DNA from: an uncultured Bacilli bacterium
GTDB lineage: Bacteria; Bacillota_I; Bacilli_A; RF39; UBA660
Direction of reading: 5' to 3'
Length of the DNA: 28,748 nucleotides
Assembly (NCBI GenBank): GCA_934096755.1
Contig: CAKOMU010000007.1
Coordinates: forward strand, 1 to 28,748
Part shown: one piece after another, positions 15,906 through 23,661 of the stretch
Layout of the letters: the number at the start of each line of letters is the position of its first letter
Numbering within the stretch: the first letter of the stretch is position 1
Notes under the pieces: generated by a model
Seen by the model: the letters and a program-made list of their open reading frames with translations, nothing else
What the model was told of the DNA's origin: nothing
Database searches by the model: none
Position numbers and translations under genes: made by a program

Positions 15906-16582
15906 TTTGCTCCTTTCCATGCAACACATAATTTTGTTACATTTTCTAAAAATTTTTCTTCTTCCTTAAAATCATCTACTTTTCTTAGATCATCTCTAAC
16001 TATTTGCCAGCAAATTTGCAAATATTTTTTCTTATCTTTAATTTTTCTTAACATACATAATGAATCAATACTAGCAACTAAATCATACCAATCAATATCA
16101 TCTTCTTTTAACAAATAACTAAGTTTCTCTTGATCTACACATTCGATCTTTTTCTTACTTAAAACATCAATATACCAATCAGCTATTCTTTCCTCTAAAG
16201 TTTCAACATACATCCACAAAGTTCTTCTTAAAATATAACTTCTATACAAAAAATGTTTTCCTTTAGGATATAAAAATGAACCCTGCTTAATTTTACATTC
16301 CACAACATATTTTTCTTTATTTACACTTCCAATTACTTCTAAGTAATAAAAAGCATCTTTTTTTAATTCTTTAATACTTTTTAATTCAAAATTAACATTT
16401 TGATATTCATTAAATATTTCTTTAAAAAATCTATTAATATTAAAGATATTTACTTTTACATCTAAAAAATATATTTCTAAATCTCGTAAATTACTAAGCA
16501 CTAATTTTCTTTTTCTTCTCCCTAATAAAATTGCTTCTAATAAAGATTCTTTAACATACATTTTTCCAAAACTATTTACCAT
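15902..16582 (-). CDS. Unknown cytoplasmic protein coupled to the thioester surface protein
   Basis: A 226-residue protein that I do not recognise. It has no signal peptide or membrane helix and mixes basic N-terminal residues (LGRRKRKL) with alternating charged helices. A segment resembling an alpha-beta core runs FELKSIKEL...FYYLEVIGS...YVVECKI, followed by an alpha-helical, Trp/Tyr-rich C-terminal half (WMYVETLEERIADWYIDVL, IDWYDLVASIDSLCML). The start ATG at 16582 has an excellent AAGGAGG five nt upstream. Its TGA stop overlaps the ATG of the adhesin-like gene (ATGA), so the two are made in fixed proportion. It may therefore act in production or regulation of that surface protein, but that rests on context alone. 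Confidence 0.7.
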   Translation of the reverse strand: MVNSFGKMYVKESLLEAILLGRRKRKLVLSNLRDLEIYFLDVKVNIFNINRFFKEIFNEYQNVNFELKSIKELKKDAFYYLEVIGSVNKEKYVVECKIKQGSFLYPKGKHFLYRSYILRRTLWMYVETLEERIADWYIDVLSKKKIECVDQEKLSYLLKEDDIDWYDLVASIDSLCMLRKIKDKKKYLQICWQIVRDDLRKVDDFKEEEKFLENVTKLCVAWKGAK

Positions 16583-16598
16583 ATACCCTCCTTTCAGG

Positions 16599-16613
16599 GT
16601 GTTATCCTAACAC
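16599..16613. promoter_or_regulatory. 15-bp palindrome upstream of the surface-protein operon
   Basis: Perfect inverted repeat GTGTTA (16599-16604) TCC TAACAC (16608-16613), in the leader/promoter region about 16 nt before the start codon of the first gene. It could be an operator or a leader hairpin. No convincing -35/-10 pair was found beside it. Confidence 0.35.
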
Positions 16614-16650
16614 ACTAAAAAGACGAATTTTGTCATATTTTGTTTTCATT

Positions 16651-16679
16651 AAAAAAAGTGTAACAATTAATTACACTTT
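16651..16679 (-). terminator. Intrinsic terminator of the coiled-coil unknown gene
   Basis: Perfect 9-bp stem AAAGTGTAA (16655-16663) / TTACACTTT (16671-16679) with a 7-nt loop, followed on the minus strand by a T run (complement of 16651-16657). It lies 20 nt past the stop of the gene at 16700-17605. Confidence 0.88.
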
Positions 16680-16699
16680 CATAAAAATTTAAATAATTA

Positions 16700-17605
16700 T
16701 TATTTTTTTCTAGTTAACTTAATATCATTATCTCTTGTAGCATGGTGATAAGATTTCATAATATCTTGATAATCTTCCAATGTATAAAAAATAGCATCAT
16801 AAACATTTGGAAGTTCAAAAGTATCATCAATAGCATCGATGATTTTACCATCTTGTAGATATTTTTCTTTATCGTTTTGTATTATTAACTTCATTTCATT
16901 TAACTCTTTATTGTTAATCAATAAAGGCGTATGTTTAAAATTATCTAATTCTTTGCCATTATGTTTAATTTGTTGCAATTGTTCATATTCATCATTTGAA
17001 ACAGAATAAACCATAAAATTTTCATTTTTCAACAAATCAACTACTTCGTAAAGCGATATGTCACTTTTTCGAGGCTTTGAATCCACAATGATGACGCTTT
17101 GTTCTTTAACTGGTTCATCTACTTTTAAATTTTGCAACTTAACTTCAATATTATTTTCTAATTGATCATAATACGAAATTTTAGCATTATGCTGTTCTTT
17201 TAAACTTAAGTAATTTTCTTTTAATGTCTTTAAATCCATTCCAGCTATAGACTTATGAAAAAGTTCTTCATTTTTCTTATTTTTAATTTGTTCTGCTTCT
17301 TGAAAATTGTTATAGACATTTGAAACAACTAATGAATTTATACAATCACCTTTCAAAGTATTAAAAAGGGGCTCTACTTTTTTCCATAAATCAAACTGAT
17401 CAAGTCTATATGGAAACACAACATGATAATTTATATCAACAGTTCCATTCATATTATAACTTTTTGTTTCTTTTACTAAATAACACTTGGAAACAATATA
17501 ACTTTCAATTCCATATTCTTTTTCTAAACTATTTAAACCACAAGCCCAGTTAGTTGGTCCCATAATAGGTACAACTGCATATTTAATTGGATAATTATTT
17601 TTCAT
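16700..17605 (-). CDS. Unknown protein with central coiled coil
   Basis: A 301-residue soluble protein that I do not recognise. The N-terminal part (about 1-100) looks globular and distinctive: IKYAVVPIMGPTNW, then YIVSKCYLVKE and NYHVVFPYRLDQFDLW. A charged helical stretch with coiled-coil character (QIKNKKNEELFHKS...LKENYLSLKEQHNAK) covers about 105-165. A C-terminal alpha-beta region follows (SVIIVDSKPRKSDISLYEVVDLL; NFMVYSVSNDEY). No signal peptide or membrane helix. The frame opens at 17623, but that ATG overlaps the -10 box. The ATG at 17605, with GAGGTGG 3-4 nt upstream, is the start. It is monocistronic, with its own promoter and terminator. Function unknown. Confidence 0.7.
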   Translation of the reverse strand: MKNNYPIKYAVVPIMGPTNWACGLNSLEKEYGIESYIVSKCYLVKETKSYNMNGTVDINYHVVFPYRLDQFDLWKKVEPLFNTLKGDCINSLVVSNVYNNFQEAEQIKNKKNEELFHKSIAGMDLKTLKENYLSLKEQHNAKISYYDQLENNIEVKLQNLKVDEPVKEQSVIIVDSKPRKSDISLYEVVDLLKNENFMVYSVSNDEYEQLQQIKHNGKELDNFKHTPLLINNKELNEMKLIIQNDKEKYLQDGKIIDAIDDTFELPNVYDAIFYTLEDYQDIMKSYHHATRDNDIKLTRKK

Positions 17606-17621
17606 TTTCCACCTCTTTTTC

Positions 17622-17630
17622 ATTATATCA
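17622..17630 (-). promoter_or_regulatory. Extended -10 promoter of the coiled-coil unknown gene
   Basis: TGATATAAT on the minus strand is an extended -10 (TGN plus a perfect TATAAT), with TTAATA 17 bp upstream as a weak -35. The predicted transcript start near 17615 abuts the ribosome binding site, giving a leader of about 10 nt. Confidence 0.65.
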
Positions 17631-17720
17631 TAAATGCTTTAACTTATTAAATATAAGTATGTTTTTCTGACAATTTTATAAAAACAAATAGTAAAAATAT
17701 GATAAAATCACAGATTTAAA

Positions 17721-17738
17721 AATAATAATAATAATAAT
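17721..17738. repeat. (AAT)6 trinucleotide repeat
   Basis: Six perfect AAT units in the 248-bp gap between the ppdK terminator and the promoter of the coiled-coil gene. It lies about 90 bp upstream of that promoter. Apart from this repeat, the promoter and the ppdK terminator, I see nothing else in this gap. Confidence 0.6.
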
Positions 17739-17759
17739 TTACAATCATTGGTTTAAGAT

Positions 17760-17785
17760 AAAAAAATCCATAGTTAAACTATGGA
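17760..17785 (-). terminator. Intrinsic terminator of ppdK
   Basis: Perfect 9-bp inverted repeat TCCATAGTT (17767-17775) A AACTATGGA (17777-17785), with seven T following on the minus strand. It lies about 70 nt past the ppdK stop. Confidence 0.85.
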
Positions 17786-17853
17786 CATCATTAATTGGCC
17801 CAAAAATCTCAAAGTTTCTTGGATACTTTTATTTATACTATCACAAGTAAATT

Positions 17854-20478
17854 TTATCTATTTTTTCTATCTATAGTAGCTTGAGCAGCAGCCAATCTAG
17901 CAATTGGTACTCTATACGGTGAACATGACACATAATCAATACCTAATTTATCAAAAAACTCAATACTACTTGCTTCTCCACCATGTTCGCCACAAATTCC
18001 TAAACTTAAATGAGGATTAGCAAATCTTCCTTTCAACGCTGCCATTTTCACTAATTCTCCAACTCCATCGACATCAATTTTAGCAAAAGGATCATTTGTA
18101 AATATTTTCTTTTCATAATAAGAATTTAAAAATTTACCTGCATCATCACGTGAGAAGCCATAAGTTAATTGTGTTAAATCATTAGTACCAAAACTAAAGA
18201 AATCAGCATTTGCCGCAATTTTATCTGCCAAAATACAAGCTCTAGGTATTTCAATCATCGTACCAATTTCATAATGAATATCAACACCTGACTGTTGAAT
18301 TATTTTTTTTGCTTCTTCTTTAACAATATTTTTAACATAAATAAATTCGTTTTCATCCCCTACAAGTGGAATCATAATCTCTGGTAATACTTCCATGCCC
18401 ATTTTCTTAACATTAATAGCTGCTTCTATTACTGCTCTTGTCTGCATTTTTGCTATTTCAGGATAAGTAATAGCTAATCTACAACCTCTATGCCCCATCA
18501 TAGGATTAAATTCTTTTAAAGAAGCAATTACATTTTTTAATTCCAAAACTGATTTTTGCAAACTATTAGCTAGTTCCATAATCTCTTCTTCTGTCTTTGG
18601 TAAAAATTCATGTAAAGGTGGATCTAAATATCTAATTACCACTGGATATGGACTCATCGTCAAAAATAACTTTTCAAAATCATCTCTTTGATAAGGCAAA
18701 ATTGCTTCTAACGCTGCAATTCGTTCTTGTTCATTCGTAGCACAAATCATTTTTCGAAAATTAAATATTCTATCTTTTTCAAAAAACATATGTTCTGTAC
18801 GACAAAGGCCAATTCCTTCTGCACCAAATTTCTTAGCTTCTTGAGCATCTTTCACAGTTTCAGCATTAGCTCTAATACGAAGTGTCTTCACTTCATCAAC
18901 CCAATTCATAAAAATTTCAAAATCACCTTTAATACCAGCTTCTTGCATCTCTAATTTGCCATCATAAATGACTCCATTGGTGCCATCTACAGACAAATAA
19001 TCTCCTTCATGATAAACTCGTCCATTTCGTGTTGTAATAGTTTTATCTTTTTCATTAATAATAAAATCATTAACCCCACTTACACAACAAATGCCCATTC
19101 CCCTAGCTACAACTGCTGCATGGCTAGTCATTCCACCACGAACAGTAATAACACCTTCACTAGAATTCATACCTTCAATATCTTCTGGGGATGTTTCTAA
19201 ACGCACTAAAATACTTTTTATTCCATGTTGTTTATTACTGATAACATCTTTTGCATGAAAAAATATTTGCCCACATCCAGCTCCTGGCGATGCTGCCAAG
19301 CCTTTGGCAATCGCATTACCATTTTTGATAGCATTACTCGTAAAAGTAGGATGTAATAATGTATCTAATTGTTTACTGTCAACCATCATAATTGCTTGTT
19401 TTTTAGTAATTAATCCTTCATTTACTAAATCAACCGCAATCTTTACAGCAGCAGTCGCTGTTCTTTTACCATTTCTTGTTTGCAAAATATATAATTTACC
19501 ATCATCTATCGTAAACTCCATATCTTGCATATCTTGATAATGTCTTTCTAGTAATTTAGCATAACCTAAAAATTCATCATAAATATGAGGCATGACATTT
19601 TTCAATTTACTGATATCTTCTGGTGTTCTAATTCCAGCTACAACATCTTCACCTTGAGCGTTCATCAAATATTCGCCAAATAAAACATTTTCCCCAGTAG
19701 CAGGATTTCTCGTAAAAGCCACTCCAGTACCAGAATGAATACCACTATTTCCATAAACCATTTGTTGAACATTGACTGCTGTTCCCCAGTTATCAGGAAT
19801 ATCATTTAATTTACGATAATAAATAGCTCTTTCATTGTTCCAGCTTCTAAATACTGCTTTTACAGCTTCAATTAATTGCTCATAAGGATCTTGTGGAAAT
19901 TCACTACCTGCAAAATCTTGATAAGCTTTCTTAAAGAGATTAGTTAGCAAAACCATATCATCTGCATCTAACTCAATATCAGCTTTTACTCCCTTTTGCA
20001 TTTTTACTTGATCAATAATTTCTTCAAATTTACTCTTAGAATATCCCTTTACAACATCAGCAAACATTTGGATAAAACGACGATAAGAATCATATACAAA
20101 TCTCTTATCTGTTTTGTTAGCATAATTCATAGCAATTTCGTCATTTAAACCTAGATTTAAAATAGAATCCATCATCCCTGGCATACTAACTCTTGCTCCA
20201 CTACGAACACTTAATAGTAATGGATTATCAATATCTCCTAATTTTTTCCCAGTTTCATTCTCTAATACCTTTAAAGCCTCATCTATATCTCTAATTACTT
20301 CATTACTTAATACTTGTTTATCTTGATAGTATTTATTACAGGCCATCGTAGTTACCGTAAAGCCTTTAGGAACTGGTAAACCTATTTTAGTCATTTCTGC
20401 TAAGTTAGCCCCTTTACCACCCAGTATTTCTCGCATATCTTTGTTTCCTTCACTAAACAAATATACATATTTTTCCAT
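17854..20478 (-). CDS. ppdK: Pyruvate, phosphate dikinase
   Basis: Reversibly interconverts PEP + AMP + PPi with pyruvate + ATP + Pi; in anaerobes it often works glycolytically, using PPi. The 874-residue length matches the Clostridium symbiosum enzyme. The N-terminal ATP-grasp domain (1-340) starts with GGKGANLAEMT and GLPVPKGF. The swivelling phosphohistidine domain has GGMTSHAAVVARGMG (His453, with the regulatory-type Thr451). The C-terminal PEP/pyruvate barrel has GLCRTEHMFF, GTMIEIPRA, SFGTNDLTQ and the catalytic-cysteine motif LGICGEHGG. The frame runs up to 20508, but GGAGG nine nt before the ATG at 20478 fixes the start. Monocistronic. No gene for a PPDK regulatory protein (DUF299) is in the window. 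Shares the pyruvate node with pflB. Confidence 0.98.
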   Translation of the reverse strand: MEKYVYLFSEGNKDMREILGGKGANLAEMTKIGLPVPKGFTVTTMACNKYYQDKQVLSNEVIRDIDEALKVLENETGKKLGDIDNPLLLSVRSGARVSMPGMMDSILNLGLNDEIAMNYANKTDKRFVYDSYRRFIQMFADVVKGYSKSKFEEIIDQVKMQKGVKADIELDADDMVLLTNLFKKAYQDFAGSEFPQDPYEQLIEAVKAVFRSWNNERAIYYRKLNDIPDNWGTAVNVQQMVYGNSGIHSGTGVAFTRNPATGENVLFGEYLMNAQGEDVVAGIRTPEDISKLKNVMPHIYDEFLGYAKLLERHYQDMQDMEFTIDDGKLYILQTRNGKRTATAAVKIAVDLVNEGLITKKQAIMMVDSKQLDTLLHPTFTSNAIKNGNAIAKGLAASPGAGCGQIFFHAKDVISNKQHGIKSILVRLETSPEDIEGMNSSEGVITVRGGMTSHAAVVARGMGICCVSGVNDFIINEKDKTITTRNGRVYHEGDYLSVDGTNGVIYDGKLEMQEAGIKGDFEIFMNWVDEVKTLRIRANAETVKDAQEAKKFGAEGIGLCRTEHMFFEKDRIFNFRKMICATNEQERIAALEAILPYQRDDFEKLFLTMSPYPVVIRYLDPPLHEFLPKTEEEIMELANSLQKSVLELKNVIASLKEFNPMMGHRGCRLAITYPEIAKMQTRAVIEAAINVKKMGMEVLPEIMIPLVGDENEFIYVKNIVKEEAKKIIQQSGVDIHYEIGTMIEIPRACILADKIAANADFFSFGTNDLTQLTYGFSRDDAGKFLNSYYEKKIFTNDPFAKIDVDGVGELVKMAALKGRFANPHLSLGICGEHGGEASSIEFFDKLGIDYVSCSPYRVPIARLAAAQATIDRKNR

Positions 20479-20498
20479 ACTTTTTATCCTCCATTTTA

Positions 20499-20528
20499 AT
20501 GGTATCACAAAACACTATTATTATGCAA
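20499..20528 (-). promoter_or_regulatory. Candidate ppdK promoter
   Basis: Minus-strand TTGCAT (complement of 20523-20528), 18-bp spacer, TACCAT (complement of 20499-20504) with an extended TGA just upstream of the -10. Moderate match only, but placed 20 nt before the ppdK start and after the end of the queA operon. Confidence 0.4.
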
Positions 20529-20555
20529 CCCCGAGTATCAAATCTTTTTAATCAT

Positions 20556-20577
20556 AAAAAAAGTCGATCAATTAATC
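20556..20577 (-). terminator. Weak terminator-like hairpin after queA
   Basis: On the minus strand a short GATT-AATT-GATC hairpin (complement of 20566-20577) overlaps the queA stop and is followed three bases later by seven T (complement of 20556-20562). The stem is weak, so read-through into ppdK is possible. Confidence 0.3.
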
Positions 20578-21609
20578 ACCAATTTTTTTAATAAACATAG
20601 CATCACCGCACGAGAAAAAACGATACTCATGTTCTTTAGCATATTCATAAGCATTTAAAATATATTCTTTTTTAGATAAAGCTGAAACAAGCATTAAAAG
20701 TGTGCTTTTTGGTAAATGGAAATTCGTAATTAAACCATCAATTGCTTTAAATTGATATCCAGGATAAATAAAAATATCAGTATCTCCACTACAGGCTCTA
20801 AATTCTTGATATTTACTTTTAACTGTTTCCAACACTCTAGTTGAAGTAGTACCAACTGCATAAATATGTCTTTTTTCATTTTGAGCCTTATTTAACTTTT
20901 CAGCCACTTCTGCACTCATCACATAATATTCACTATGCATATGATGTTTAGTAATATCACTTTCTTCAACTGGTCTAAATGTCCCTAAACCGACATGTAA
21001 AGTAACATACAAAACTTCTACTCCCATATCAGTAATTTTTTGTAATAAATCTTTGGTAAAATGCAAGCCCGCTGTTGGTGCTGCCGCCGATCCTAAATTT
21101 TTAGCATAAACAGTTTGATATCTCGATTGATCATTAAGATGTTCGTGAATATATGGTGGAAGAGGCATAGTCCCTAGCTTATCTAAAATTTCCATCAATA
21201 TACCTTCATATTCTAATTTAACCCTTACAATACCTTCTTCTTTTTTTTCTATTACATGAGCTTTTAATAAACCATTACCAAAAGAAATCACGGTTCCAAC
21301 ATGCAATCTTTTCGCTGGTTTTGATAAACATTCCCATATATCTCCTTCTATATCCTTTAAAAGTAATAATTCTATCACAGCTTTAGTTTCTTCTTTTTCT
21401 CCAATCAGCCTGGCCGGAATAACCTTTGTATCATTTAATACTAAAACATCACCCTCATGTAAGTAATTAGTAATATTTTTAAAAACGTCATCTTTAATAT
21501 TGCCATTCTCTTTATCCAACACTAACAATTTAGAATCACTACGATTTTTAAGAGGCGTTTGAGCAATGAATTTTTCTGGTAAATCATAATTATATTCTTC
21601 TATATTCAT
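20572..21609 (-). CDS. queA: tRNA preQ1 ribosyltransferase-isomerase
   Basis: Transfers the ribosyl part of S-adenosylmethionine to preQ1 in tRNA, giving epoxyqueuosine, the step after Tgt. The 345 residues show the family's hallmark blocks: YDLPEKFIAQTPL at the N-terminus, VLNDTKVIPARL, GSAAAPTAGLHFT, TLHVGLGTFRPV, GTTSTRVLE, ITNFHLPKSTLLMLVSA and the C-terminal YRFFSCGDAMFI. Last gene of a seven-gene operon; its ATG overlaps the tmk TGA (ATGA). In Bacillus queA lies between ruvB and tgt. Here ruvB is five genes upstream and tgt almost 19 kb downstream on the same strand, so the queuosine pair is separated. Confidence 0.97.
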   Translation of the reverse strand: MNIEEYNYDLPEKFIAQTPLKNRSDSKLLVLDKENGNIKDDVFKNITNYLHEGDVLVLNDTKVIPARLIGEKEETKAVIELLLLKDIEGDIWECLSKPAKRLHVGTVISFGNGLLKAHVIEKKEEGIVRVKLEYEGILMEILDKLGTMPLPPYIHEHLNDQSRYQTVYAKNLGSAAAPTAGLHFTKDLLQKITDMGVEVLYVTLHVGLGTFRPVEESDITKHHMHSEYYVMSAEVAEKLNKAQNEKRHIYAVGTTSTRVLETVKSKYQEFRACSGDTDIFIYPGYQFKAIDGLITNFHLPKSTLLMLVSALSKKEYILNAYEYAKEHEYRFFSCGDAMFIKKIGD

Positions 21610-22283
21610 TCTATTATCTCCTTAATCTTTTCTACAACTTCTTCATTAATATCATCGATAGTTCTAATGACATCATCTTTCACACAATTAACCTTTATAT
21701 AACCATATTTTTGGGTTAATTCCAAATAAGCATTTTCAGCTTGTTCTAAATGTGCTCGATTAGACTCATGTTGATCTGGACTTTCTTCTCTATTTTTCTT
21801 TAAAATCGCTGCATATTCAAAAGGCATATACAAAAAAATAACAGCATCTGGACGAGGTAATTCCATAATACCAAATTCTAGTTCATCTAACTTTTGATAC
21901 ATTTTTTCTCTTTCTTCTCGTGTTTTTAATTTTCCACCTTGATGAGCCATATTTGATTCTACATATCTATCTAAAACCACGATATCTCCATTTTGTAAAT
22001 GTTTATTAATTATATCAATATTATATCGACGATCTGCAGCATAATATGCACTTGCTGTCAAAGGATCGACATTCGCTGCTCCTTCATTAAACCATCCATC
22101 ACCAATATAAGATTTACCCAAATATGGGCCCCCAATTATTTTACCTGTCGGGGTATCATACATAGGAAAAGAATAATTAAAAACATTAACACCCATATTT
22201 TTAAATTTTTCTACAGCCTTTTTTACTTGTGTTTCCTTGCCAGAACAATCTGTTCCTTCAATAACAATTAATTTTCCTCTCAT
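21606..22283 (-). CDS. tmk: Thymidylate kinase, variant P-loop
   Basis: Phosphorylates dTMP to dTDP. The 225-residue protein has the nucleotide-kinase fold: P-loop IEGTDCSGKETQ (9-19), YAADRRYN (the 'DR' pair), the substrate motif DRYVESNMAHQGG, a LID-like region FEYAAILKKNREESPDQHES and a C-terminal helix. The P-loop is unusual: GTDCSGKE puts Glu17 at the position normally Ser/Thr that helps hold Mg. I recall related 'EGTDxSGKxTQ' forms among clostridial thymidylate kinases, so this is likely a subfamily trait and not a defect. It overlaps dfr upstream and queA downstream by 4 nt each. The operon places it directly after ThyA and Dfr, matching its pathway position. Confidence 0.92.
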   Translation of the reverse strand: MRGKLIVIEGTDCSGKETQVKKAVEKFKNMGVNVFNYSFPMYDTPTGKIIGGPYLGKSYIGDGWFNEGAANVDPLTASAYYAADRRYNIDIINKHLQNGDIVVLDRYVESNMAHQGGKLKTREEREKMYQKLDELEFGIMELPRPDAVIFLYMPFEYAAILKKNREESPDQHESNRAHLEQAENAYLELTQKYGYIKVNCVKDDVIRTIDDINEEVVEKIKEIIE

Positions 22284-22765
22284 GACTCATTCCTCCTATA
22301 TAATACTATTTGATATTGAATATTATCTTCACTATCACTATCTAAAACAATTTTCTCATATTTTTCTTTATTAAACTTAGGAAAATATACTGAAGCACTC
22401 TTTAATTTATCATCAACTTCAGTTAAATAAATATTTTTCGCATATGGCAAAAACAATTTATAGATTTGGGCCCCACCAATCACAAATACTTCTTCATCAC
22501 TTTCTCGAAAATTATCAACTAAGGTTAAAAAGTCATCATATACTTCCACCTCATCTTGTTTACCTAATGTTTTGGATATCACGATCATGTGGCGATTATT
22601 TAATTTGTTTGGCAATGAAAGATACGTATTTTTCCCCATTATCACCGTTTTTCCCCAAGTCATTTTTTTAAAAAACAACGTATCTTTTCTTAAACGCCAT
22701 ATCAAATCATTATCTTTTCCCAATTCATTATTTTTTCCTACTAACGCAATTAAACTGATCATCAT
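22280..22765 (-). CDS. dfrA: Dihydrofolate reductase
   Basis: NADPH-dependent reduction of dihydrofolate, regenerating THF after the ThyA reaction; the trimethoprim target. The 161 residues are typical. Motifs: ISLIALVGKNNELGKDNDLIW at the N-terminus, with the proton-donating acid Asp28 in WRLRKD, then FKKMTWGKTVIMGKNTYLSLP, and FVIGGAQIYKLFLPYAKNIYLTEVD near the C-terminus. The start overlaps the thyA stop (CAATGATGA; two adjacent ATGs possible) and the stop overlaps the tmk ATG. No recognisable strong ribosome binding site precedes it, so translation probably depends on coupling to thyA. Chromosomal housekeeping copy (often called folA), not an obvious acquired resistance gene. Confidence 0.96.
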   Translation of the reverse strand: MMISLIALVGKNNELGKDNDLIWRLRKDTLFFKKMTWGKTVIMGKNTYLSLPNKLNNRHMIVISKTLGKQDEVEVYDDFLTLVDNFRESDEEVFVIGGAQIYKLFLPYAKNIYLTEVDDKLKSASVYFPKFNKEKYEKIVLDSDSEDNIQYQIVLYRRNES

Positions 22766-23661
22766 TGAGCCAAAGGGAAATTAATTGGTCCCATATGTTT
22801 ATATTTTCTTACTCGAATATCTTTTAATTCTTTAGAATTATCAAAGTCATTAAATTCTTTAATTTCTGGATTAATCCATAATTCTGGAGCTTCATAATCA
22901 CCTAAAGTTTCAAAGCGTCTAATTTGTTCTTTAATTCCATCTACTTGATTTACATAAATATGAGCATCCTTAATACTATAATTAATCACACCTGGTTTAA
23001 GATTACACACTTGAGCTACTAAAGATAACAAAACCGCATACTGTGTCACATTAAATGGTAACCCTAAAGGTACATCGCAACTTCTTTGGTGAACCCAAAT
23101 ATTTAAATAACCATCTGTAACATCCCATTCACTGCTCCAAACACAACTCGGTAAAACGGCCGTTTTAATATAATCATCTTGCCACAAAGACATAAGCATC
23201 CTACGATCATTAGGATTATTTTTAATGGTATTTAAAAGTCGATCCATCAATTCAAATTTACGCACAATATAACCATAAGCAGTACCAATAGTATGGGCAT
23301 ATTCTTTACCAAAATCTCTTACTATATCTTTCTTTTCAATTTTACCATTTTCAAATACATTTTGATTAGCTCGCCATTTACCATCTTCACCAATCTCCCA
23401 TTCATCCCAAATATGTACATCTCTTTCTTGCAACCATCTTACATCATTCGATTGAGCTTGATAAATCCACAACATTTCCAAAATAGCTTGACGAAAATAC
23501 AACTGTTTAGTAGTCAAACATGGAAATTCATCTTGTAAATTAAATTCTAAATGATAACTAGGAATTTTAATCGTATTAATACCAGTTCTATTTTCAACTT
23601 CAATTCCATCGTTTAATATTTTTTTACATAATTTTATATATTCTTTATCCCACTTCGACAT
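22762..23661 (-). CDS. thyA: Thymidylate synthase (ThyA)
   Basis: Converts dUMP and methylene-THF to dTMP and dihydrofolate. The 299-residue protein carries the catalytic cysteine in AVLPSCVWSS (Cys173), the phosphate and folate motif QRSCDVPLGLPFNVTQYAVLL and the DAHIYVNQ motif. The active-site block reads LPSCVW where many enzymes have LPPCH, so this belongs to a divergent ThyA branch, but all key blocks are present. It overlaps folD, which makes its cofactor, by 17 nt and dfr, which recycles it, by 4 nt. Presence of ThyA with Dfr means there is no need for the flavin-dependent ThyX. Confidence 0.97.
   Translation of the reverse strand: MSKWDKEYIKLCKKILNDGIEVENRTGINTIKIPSYHLEFNLQDEFPCLTTKQLYFRQAILEMLWIYQAQSNDVRWLQERDVHIWDEWEIGEDGKWRANQNVFENGKIEKKDIVRDFGKEYAHTIGTAYGYIVRKFELMDRLLNTIKNNPNDRRMLMSLWQDDYIKTAVLPSCVWSSEWDVTDGYLNIWVHQRSCDVPLGLPFNVTQYAVLLSLVAQVCNLKPGVINYSIKDAHIYVNQVDGIKEQIRRFETLGDYEAPELWINPEIKEFNDFDNSKELKDIRVRKYKHMGPINFPLAQ

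Noticed and set aside
17721..17738. (AAT)6 as a phase-variation repeat
   Set aside because: Trinucleotide units would not shift a reading frame, it is not between the -35 and -10 of a promoter, and short AT repeats are expected at this GC.
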